The position numbers were made by a program, and so were the translations under genes. The notes under the pieces were generated by a model. That model did not search any database, had not been told where the DNA came from, and was given only the letters and a program-made list of their open reading frames with translations. Positions 1 through 6,076 of a stretch of 16,499 nucleotides of DNA are shown here, in pieces (position 1 is the first letter of the stretch; each line of letters starts with the position of its first letter). This DNA is from Bacteroidota bacterium (GTDB taxonomy: Bacteria > Bacteroidota > Bacteroidia > Bacteroidales > Tenuifilaceae). The stretch spans positions 1 through 16,499 of the forward strand of contig JAEXVC010000088.1 of the NCBI GenBank assembly GCA_023406715.1. The letters are read 5' to 3'.

Positions 1-45
1 GGGTTTGTTACTGCATCTATTTTAGGTCTAATTTTCTATCAATAA
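1..45 (+). CDS. C-terminal tail of an upstream membrane protein (partial)
   Basis: Frame 1 is open from the window edge and ends at a TAA at 43-45. The 14 visible residues (GFVTASILGLIFYQ) are mostly hydrophobic, which fits the end of a last transmembrane helix. There is too little to name a family. The next frame-1 reading segment, which encodes the kinase, begins right after this stop and is in the same frame. An alternative is that these residues belong to the same membrane sensor protein, split by the stop codon. Confidence 0.4.
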   Translation, partial: GFVTASILGLIFYQ

Positions 46-138
46 TCATCAAAAAAAATACTGAACAAACACCCTTGGCTACTGTTATTATTTGCAATTT
101 TTGTTCAGATTCTTTCTTTTCTTTCAACTTCCAATTAT
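46..138 (+). other. Probable in-frame N-terminal extension of the hybrid kinase without a standard start codon
   Basis: The kinase frame stays open upstream of its first usable start (TTG at 139) back to the TAA at 43-45. The translation of this stretch looks like real protein: a short basic segment (KKILNKHP) is followed by a strongly hydrophobic helix (WLLLLFAIFVQILSFLS). With the helix after residue 10 of the kinase this would make a two-helix membrane anchor. No ATG, GTG or TTG occurs in this frame between 46 and 138. ATA at 58, CTG at 61 or 82, and ATT at 97 or 109 are the only near-cognate options. A run of eight A at 51-58 is a possible indel site, but no shifted frame supplies an ATG nearby either. 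Confidence 0.45.
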
Positions 139-3100
139 TTGTTATTGGATAATATTGGATGGTTTAACGTTATACTATTTAACTCAATCTCCGCATTAAC
201 TCTTTATATTTTTACTTTAGTGGAGTTTCAGAAATGGAATTCGATTACTGATTCCCGTTTTAGGCAAGTTGAGGAAAATTATAACTTTTTACTTGAGCGG
301 GTGTCTGGTGCGGTTCTAAAAGTTGATTATTTGGGTAGGATTACCTATGCAAACAAGTATTTACTTAGCTTGCTTGATGTTGCACTTCATGAAATTAAAG
401 GGAATCTTGCTGTGGGATTGATTTTCGATAAGGAATGCGATGCTAATAGACGAATAGGTTCTATTATTGATTACAACGAAAATAAATGTCAGGGACGTTT
501 TGATTCAGAGATAATCAACAAAGATGGGAAATCAATTTGGTTATCGTGGGACTGTAAAATTGCTGACGATAACGAACATCTTTTAGAAATACTTTTTACT
601 GGGGTTGATATAACCGAATGGAAAAACACGGCAATTTTAAAAACTTCTTTAGAGCGACGTTTAGAGCAACTTCACCAAGGGATGCTTGATTCTTATGCCC
701 GAGTCAATAAGGAAGGAAGAATAATTGAATTCAATGTTGCTTTCTTGAATTTAGTCGGTTACAACGACAAAGAGATTACCTTTTTGACATACAGTGATTT
801 GACTCCTGAAAAATGGCGTATTAAAGAAAGAGACATTATTGACAAGCAAGTACTTACCCGAGGATATTCCGATTTGTATGAAAAAGAGTATACTAGGAAA
901 GATGGAACTTTTATCCCTGTTGAGTTGAGAACATACATTGTTACGAATTTGGATGGAGGCTTTGATGGCTTCTGGGCGCTAATAAGGGATGTAAGTTATA
1001 GAAAAGATATTGAGAGTAAGTTGAGGTTGAGTGAGACTTTATACAAGAGTATAGTAGAAAAATCTCCAATGCCTATCATTTTTATCGAGGTTAAGCCCGA
1101 TGATAATATTTACATAAAGAACTATAATAGTTCAGCGCAAAAAGCTTTTGGTTTTGAAGAGGGTGTTGTTAGTGATGCAAAATTCTCAGAAACTATTCCC
1201 CTGTTGAGTGAGGACAAGCTGCTTTCAAAATTATTGAGTACAGCATTGGATGGCGAAGATTTTCGAATTGATTTGTTCAGCATAATAAAAGATAATGTTC
1301 AGTTTTATTTTGAAATCAGAGCCATTCAAGTTGAACCCAGAATGGCTGTGATGATTCTAACAGATATCTCCCAGTTAATGAAGGAGAGGGAACAGCTTGA
1401 ACTTAGCGAGCAAAAGTTCAGGACTGTTATAACCGAGAATCCAATGGTATTTTTCATGCTGGATAAGAATGGAATATTTACTTTATCGGAAGGGTTAGGG
1501 TTGGCTAAACTTGGTCTAAAACCAGGTCAGGTAGTAGGTTTGTCGGTATTTGATGTTTATAGGGATTTCCCCGAAATAATTGAGTCTTCCAAAAAATCGT
1601 TGAATGGAATTGCTGTAAAGCTAGACCTTGAAGTAGGCGATACATATTTCAACACAGTTTTCACTCCGGTTTTTGACGAGAATAATAAGGTTAAAAATGT
1701 ATTAGGAGTTGCTTACGATATAACTTCCAGAATAAATGCCGAAAAGGAGGTTGAGCGGAAATCCGATGAGTTGGAGCGTTATTTTAATAACAGTTTGGAT
1801 TTGCTTTGTATTGCCGACTTACAGGGGTATCTCCGCAAAGTTAATCCAGAATGGACTAATCTGTTGGGCTACAGTGCTGATGAATTAGAAGGAAAGCGTT
1901 TTTTTGATTTTATCCATCCTGATGATATTGAATCCACAAATTTTGCAATTAAGGAACTTTCGGACAGAGGTAGGGTTTTGAATTTTACAAATCGTTATAT
2001 TACAAAGCAAGGAGACTATAGGTGGATTGAGTGGCGTTCTTTTTTGGATAGTAATTTGGTATATGCCGTAGCGAGCGATATTACAGAAAGACGATTTGCC
2101 GAGGAGCAAATTATTGAAAATGACCGAAAGCTTAAGGAGCAAAACGAGGAGTATATTGCTCTTAACGAAGAACTATCTGAAAGTAATCAAAGAATCCGGG
2201 AGATAAATGAAAAGTTAATTGAAGCTACCGAGAAAGCACAGGAAAGCGATAGGCTTAAATCTTCTTTTTTGGCAAATATGAGCCATGAGATTCGCACTCC
2301 TATGAATGGCATTGTTGGATTTTGCCAGCTCCTTAAGCAAACAAACAATGTTGATGAGCAGATTACCAAGTACTGCGATATTATTGCAACATCTAGCAAT
2401 CAGTTGTTGGCAATAATTAATGATATTATTGACATCTCCAAGATTGAGGCTGGTCAGGTTACTCTTAGTCACGAACCAGTATCAATAATGGATGTTGTAG
2501 AAAGAACTACATCCATCTTCTCGGCTTTAGCCAATCAAAGGAATGTTGAATTAAAGATAAATTCAGAAATCGATAGTAGTTTGGTTATTCTCTCCGAACA
2601 AACTAAAATTGCTCAAATATTGAGCAATCTAGTAAACAACGCAATTAAGTTTACTAATCAGGGTTTTATTGAGGTAGGTGTTCGTGAAAGTAGCAAGCAC
2701 CTGAAAATTTGGGTTCGTGATACAGGCATTGGAATTGCAAAGGAGAATCAAGATTTAATTTTTGACAGGTTTAGACAAATAGAGGAAGCAAACCCAAACT
2801 CAATGAAGGGTACTGGCTTGGGGTTATCAATCTCGAAATCCTTAGTAGAGATGCTGGGTGGCGAAATTTGGGTTAATAGCGATATAGGAAAAGGAGCAAC
2901 ATTTACGTTTACAATACCAAATATTAAAGCAATGGACGGATTTGAAACTGTAAAGCGAGACGATGAGACTCCCGAAAAATTTGATTTTGGAGGAGCTTCA
3001 ATTTTATTAGCCGAGGACGATAATATTAACAAGTTGCTGCTTCGAAGGGCATTGGAGAGCGCTAATGCTAAGGTGATTTTGGCCAACAATGGTGCAGAGG

Positions 3101-3348
3101 CTATGGAGATTGTTGAAACAAATCGTTCGGTTAAGTTAGTTCTTATGGATATCAAGATGCCCGTAATGGATGGCCTGGAAGCCACTCATCTAATAAAAAC
3201 AAAATATCCACAAATACCTGTTGTTGCCCAAACTGCTTATGCGCTTCCCGATGAACGTAAAAGAGCCATTGAGGCTGGATGCGATGCTTACCTTACAAAA
3301 CCAATAAATATCACTGTGCTTTATAAAACAATTCAGCAATTGATGTAA
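139..3348 (+). CDS. Multi-PAS hybrid sensor histidine kinase with C-terminal receiver domain
   Basis: Membrane-bound sensor that should autophosphorylate on a histidine and pass the phosphate to its own receiver domain. Residues 10-30 form a transmembrane helix. Five PAS-like units follow at about 45-160, 170-290, 295-415, 422-535 and 543-655; the second and fifth are the clearest (GRIIEFN, NPEWTNLLGYSADELEG, DITERR). A coiled-coil linker runs from 655 to 705. The HisKA H-box SHEIRTPMNG carries His716. The ATPase domain shows the N-box NNAIKFT, the G1 motif with Asp861 (DTGIGIA) and the G2 motif GTGLGLSIS. The receiver (about 952-1069) has the acidic pair in LLAEDD, phospho-acceptor Asp1004, Thr1032 and Lys1054. 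No HPt or DNA-binding domain follows and no response-regulator gene is adjacent, so target and signal are unknown. The TTG start is the only standard one that keeps the visible helix; the true N-terminus probably lies upstream. The family call is firm, the start is not. Confidence 0.9.
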   Translation: MLLDNIGWFNVILFNSISALTLYIFTLVEFQKWNSITDSRFRQVEENYNFLLERVSGAVLKVDYLGRITYANKYLLSLLDVALHEIKGNLAVGLIFDKECDANRRIGSIIDYNENKCQGRFDSEIINKDGKSIWLSWDCKIADDNEHLLEILFTGVDITEWKNTAILKTSLERRLEQLHQGMLDSYARVNKEGRIIEFNVAFLNLVGYNDKEITFLTYSDLTPEKWRIKERDIIDKQVLTRGYSDLYEKEYTRKDGTFIPVELRTYIVTNLDGGFDGFWALIRDVSYRKDIESKLRLSETLYKSIVEKSPMPIIFIEVKPDDNIYIKNYNSSAQKAFGFEEGVVSDAKFSETIPLLSEDKLLSKLLSTALDGEDFRIDLFSIIKDNVQFYFEIRAIQVEPRMAVMILTDISQLMKEREQLELSEQKFRTVITENPMVFFMLDKNGIFTLSEGLGLAKLGLKPGQVVGLSVFDVYRDFPEIIESSKKSLNGIAVKLDLEVGDTYFNTVFTPVFDENNKVKNVLGVAYDITSRINAEKEVERKSDELERYFNNSLDLLCIADLQGYLRKVNPEWTNLLGYSADELEGKRFFDFIHPDDIESTNFAIKELSDRGRVLNFTNRYITKQGDYRWIEWRSFLDSNLVYAVASDITERRFAEEQIIENDRKLKEQNEEYIALNEELSESNQRIREINEKLIEATEKAQESDRLKSSFLANMSHEIRTPMNGIVGFCQLLKQTNNVDEQITKYCDIIATSSNQLLAIINDIIDISKIEAGQVTLSHEPVSIMDVVERTTSIFSALANQRNVELKINSEIDSSLVILSEQTKIAQILSNLVNNAIKFTNQGFIEVGVRESSKHLKIWVRDTGIGIAKENQDLIFDRFRQIEEANPNSMKGTGLGLSISKSLVEMLGGEIWVNSDIGKGATFTFTIPNIKAMDGFETVKRDDETPEKFDFGGASILLAEDDNINKLLLRRALESANAKVILANNGAEAMEIVETNRSVKLVLMDIKMPVMDGLEATHLIKTKYPQIPVVAQTAYALPDERKRAIEAGCDAYLTKPINITVLYKTIQQLM

Positions 3349-3354
3349 TTTGTT

Positions 3355-3412
3355 TGTAAATTTTTTTAGTTTAGTGGTGTAACAAACTGACTTTTAGTAA
3401 GTCAAATTTACA
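3355..3412 (+). other. Nested inverted repeats that can fold into a three-stem junction
   Basis: In the 84-bp gap between the kinase and the peptidase gene, TGTAAATTT (3355-3363) pairs perfectly with AAATTTACA (3404-3412). Inside lie two further hairpins: AGTTT (3368-3372) with AAACT (3384-3388), and GACTT (3389-3393) with AAGTC (3399-3403). The second hairpin abuts both the first hairpin and the closing stem with no unpaired base. It could be a structured 5' leader of the peptidase operon or a processing or termination signal. There is no T-tract after it, so it is not a standard terminator. The stems are short and AT-rich, so chance is possible. Confidence 0.35.
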
Positions 3413-3432
3413 TTCACTAAAATAAAATAACT

Positions 3433-4884
3433 ATGAAAAAATTAGTTTTACTCATTTTTCTTGCACTTCTAGTAAATTCTTCAATCGCTCAAAAGGTAGA
3501 TGCAAATATTCTGAAAAAACATGTTTATACACTAGCTGACGATTCCCTTATGGGTCGAGGATTTGGTACTCAAGGTGGACGTATGGCCGAAGAGTATATT
3601 GTTAGTCAGTTTAAAGATGCTGGAATTTCGCCTTGGAATGGCTCTTTTAAGCATCCATTTATTAATGCCAGAGTGATGGTGAAAATTGAGGGATGCAATA
3701 TTATTGGCTGGGTTGAAGGCTCCGACCCTGTTTTAAAAGATGAATTTATTGTTATTGGTGCCCACTATGACCATGTGGCATATAGGATTGAAGATGGGAA
3801 AAAAATAGTTTACAATGGTGCAGATGATAATGCTTCGGGTACTGCAACTGTAATTGAACTCGGACGGTGGCTTGCAAAAAACAGGCATTTGCTTAAGCGT
3901 TCGGTTATTTTAATTGCCTTTGATGGCGAGGAGGCAGGTCTCATTGGTTCAAACTATTTAGTTAAGAGCGAACAAATTCCTGTAGATAAGGTCAAGGCTA
4001 TGTTTAGCCTCGATATGACAGGAATGTTAAGTAAGTATGGTGGTATTGACCTAGTTGGAAATGCAACTTTGGACAATGGCGCGACCCTTTTGAACGATTT
4101 AGCAGCTAAGCATAGCATAACTGTTAAGAATAATGGAAAAAAGATTGAAGGACAGACGGATACTGCTCCTTTTGGCAAAAAGGGAATACCCTCAGTGCAT
4201 GTATTCACATCAACTGTATCTCCCTACCATCAACCCGAGGATGATGCAAATTTGCTTGATTACGATGGTATGGTGAAAATTGCTGAATTTATGACTGATG
4301 TTATTGTTCAGCTATCATCAACCGAAACGCTTACGCCTGACAAGCAATTCCTTGCATCGGTGAGTGGTAAAGGGGTAAGGTTTAAAGCAGGCTTTAGACT
4401 AGGTATTGGTGCTGCGAACCATAACTACCAGGATGAGTTTTTCTATAGTAAAAGTATTTTTGCTTTTAATGCAGGACTGTTCTCACAAATTAGATTTTCT
4501 AAAAAGTTTAGCGTGCAACCCGAATTGCTCTACCAATCTGTGGGCGGAAAATACGCTAACGGTACAATTCGCACCCACGAAATTACCGTGCCGTTAAATT
4601 TTAGGCTTAGGCTATTTTCTGTAATGGACGATATTGTTGAAAACCAATCGTACATATTTGTTGGGCCATACTATTCGTATCGTTTTGCAGGTAAGGCAGA
4701 TGGCAAAAGTATGGATTTTGATGCAGATTTTTACAACGAGGATTATGGAATTCAGTATGGTATTGGCTTTGAGTTGATGAAAACTCAGTTACAGATTACG
4801 GGGTCGATATCGCTTAAATCGCTCGGACGAACAGCCGATGTTATGCAGCAAAGTTCCATAATAAGTTTGGGATTCCAGTTTTAA
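3433..4884 (+). CDS. Secreted M28-family zinc peptidase fused to a C-terminal outer-membrane beta-barrel
   Basis: Exported metallopeptidase, probably an aminopeptidase. A classic signal peptide spans residues 1-20 (MKKLVLLIFLALLVNSSIAQ). The M28 domain (about 25-305) keeps the full di-zinc set: His111 in GAHYDH, Asp131 in GADDNASG, catalytic Glu166 and ligand Glu167 in DGEEAG, Asp194 in SLDMTG, and His266 in YHQPEDD. Residues about 313-483 are unlike a peptidase. They form roughly eight amphipathic beta-strands and end in Phe (SLGFQF), as expected of small Bacteroidota outer-membrane barrels of the OMP_b-brl_2/PorT type. The inference is a peptidase tethered by its own barrel to the outer membrane, with the catalytic domain on the periplasmic side unless exported further. 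Typical single-domain M28 enzymes stop near the end of the first domain, so the fusion is notable. It begins an envelope operon with the next two genes. Peptidase call firm, barrel topology inferred. Confidence 0.9.
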   Translation: MKKLVLLIFLALLVNSSIAQKVDANILKKHVYTLADDSLMGRGFGTQGGRMAEEYIVSQFKDAGISPWNGSFKHPFINARVMVKIEGCNIIGWVEGSDPVLKDEFIVIGAHYDHVAYRIEDGKKIVYNGADDNASGTATVIELGRWLAKNRHLLKRSVILIAFDGEEAGLIGSNYLVKSEQIPVDKVKAMFSLDMTGMLSKYGGIDLVGNATLDNGATLLNDLAAKHSITVKNNGKKIEGQTDTAPFGKKGIPSVHVFTSTVSPYHQPEDDANLLDYDGMVKIAEFMTDVIVQLSSTETLTPDKQFLASVSGKGVRFKAGFRLGIGAANHNYQDEFFYSKSIFAFNAGLFSQIRFSKKFSVQPELLYQSVGGKYANGTIRTHEITVPLNFRLRLFSVMDDIVENQSYIFVGPYYSYRFAGKADGKSMDFDADFYNEDYGIQYGIGFELMKTQLQITGSISLKSLGRTADVMQQSSIISLGFQF

Positions 4885-4920
4885 ATAATTAAAATCAGCC
4901 TTTGTTAATCCAGAGTTGCC

Positions 4921-6033
4921 ATGAAGAATTTGTTTAAGTTTTTATTTGCCATTGCTAGCTTATTGGTGGTTTTTGCTTGCAAAAAAGAAACATCAAAAAT
5001 TCTTATAACGGTGGATGAACTGCACGATAGTATAAATACCGTAGTTTTTATGCATCCTACTGTCAATAATATTAAAACGGTAAAATATCTTACAGAGAAT
5101 AAGGTTCTGCCAGTTAGCAATAAAACTCGTTTTGTTGGTGTTTATCAGAATAATGCTTCTTACAACTACAATCAATCCAAAGAATTTATCTTGGAGAATG
5201 GAATTAAGAATATTCAGCTTTTACCAATAGCGCATAAGTTAAATATTGATGCAATCTACAACAATAATGATTGTAGTATTGATTTTGAGAAAATATTTAA
5301 AGGCAGTAAAGCCATAATTTTCTTTGGTGGACCCGATATGCCGCCTGCTTGCTATGGCGATTCTACAAACCTTTTAACCGTAATAACCGACCCCAACAGG
5401 CATTACCTTGAACTCTCGTTTTTGTATCATCTTTTAGGAGGATACCAAGATTCTACTTTAAGTCCCTTGATGGAGCAAAACCAAAAGTATACCGTGCTTG
5501 GGATATGCTTGGGAATGCAGAGTATTAATGTGGCTACTGGCGGTACATTGTATCAGGATATTCCAACCGAATTATATGGACAAAGAACAGTAGAGTCAGT
5601 TCTTGCCGCAGACCCTAATGCGCAGCATAGAAATTACCACAATAATTTTGCAACCGATACAGGGTTGATATGGGGTAGTTTTCATCAGGTGAACTTTGTG
5701 GAGGAGCCATTTAAAACAATGGCAACTAGCAATACAAATCCCTTTGTGCTAAGTAGTCATCATCAATGTATAAAAAGAGTTGGTAAAGATTTAAGGGTTG
5801 CCGCATACTCAATGGATGGTAAGATAATAGAGGCCATTACTCATAATAAATTTCCAAATGTACTAGGTGTGCAGTTTCATCCAGAACCACCATTGCTATA
5901 CAAGCAGGACGAGGCTCTAAAGCTTATACCTAATCAGACATCTACAGTTTCGTACATCGATTTGTATGGTGGCGATGGTGGCGAAAATTTTCATCGGAAC
6001 TTTTGGCTCTATTTTGGGAAATTATTGGAATAA
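4921..6033 (+). CDS. Lipoprotein with a class I glutamine amidotransferase / C26 gamma-glutamyl hydrolase domain
   Basis: Predicted lipoprotein: the N-terminal hydrophobic helix ends in a lipobox with Cys20 (VVFAC), followed by a polar KKETSK segment. The rest resembles PuuD-like C26 gamma-glutamyl-gamma-aminobutyrate hydrolases. Visible motifs are the FFGGPDMPP loop, the DPNRHYLE segment that corresponds to the D-x-x-R-x-x-x-E motif of the family, the nucleophile elbow GICLGMQ with Cys196, the SHHQCIKR segment, and GVQFHPEPP with His320 and Glu322, so the Cys-His-Glu triad is complete. The family normally acts in the cytoplasm; a lipid-anchored copy implies action in the periplasm or at the surface on gamma-glutamyl bonds, for example peptides or peptidoglycan fragments. 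The substrate is inference. It lies 36 bp after the M28 peptidase gene and 43 bp before the DUF5686 gene, probably cotranscribed. A role together with the neighbouring peptidase in peptide scavenging is plausible but unproven. Confidence 0.82.
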   Translation: MKNLFKFLFAIASLLVVFACKKETSKILITVDELHDSINTVVFMHPTVNNIKTVKYLTENKVLPVSNKTRFVGVYQNNASYNYNQSKEFILENGIKNIQLLPIAHKLNIDAIYNNNDCSIDFEKIFKGSKAIIFFGGPDMPPACYGDSTNLLTVITDPNRHYLELSFLYHLLGGYQDSTLSPLMEQNQKYTVLGICLGMQSINVATGGTLYQDIPTELYGQRTVESVLAADPNAQHRNYHNNFATDTGLIWGSFHQVNFVEEPFKTMATSNTNPFVLSSHHQCIKRVGKDLRVAAYSMDGKIIEAITHNKFPNVLGVQFHPEPPLLYKQDEALKLIPNQTSTVSYIDLYGGDGGENFHRNFWLYFGKLLE

Positions 6034-6076
6034 CTTTTGATATAACCATCCAAAATTTTTATAGGAAAATTACTTT

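Noticed and set aside
2748..3185. Minus-strand open frame of 145 codons inside the kinase gene
   Set aside because: It lies wholly within the conserved ATPase/receiver coding region; the composition is that of an antisense shadow and no domain is recognisable.
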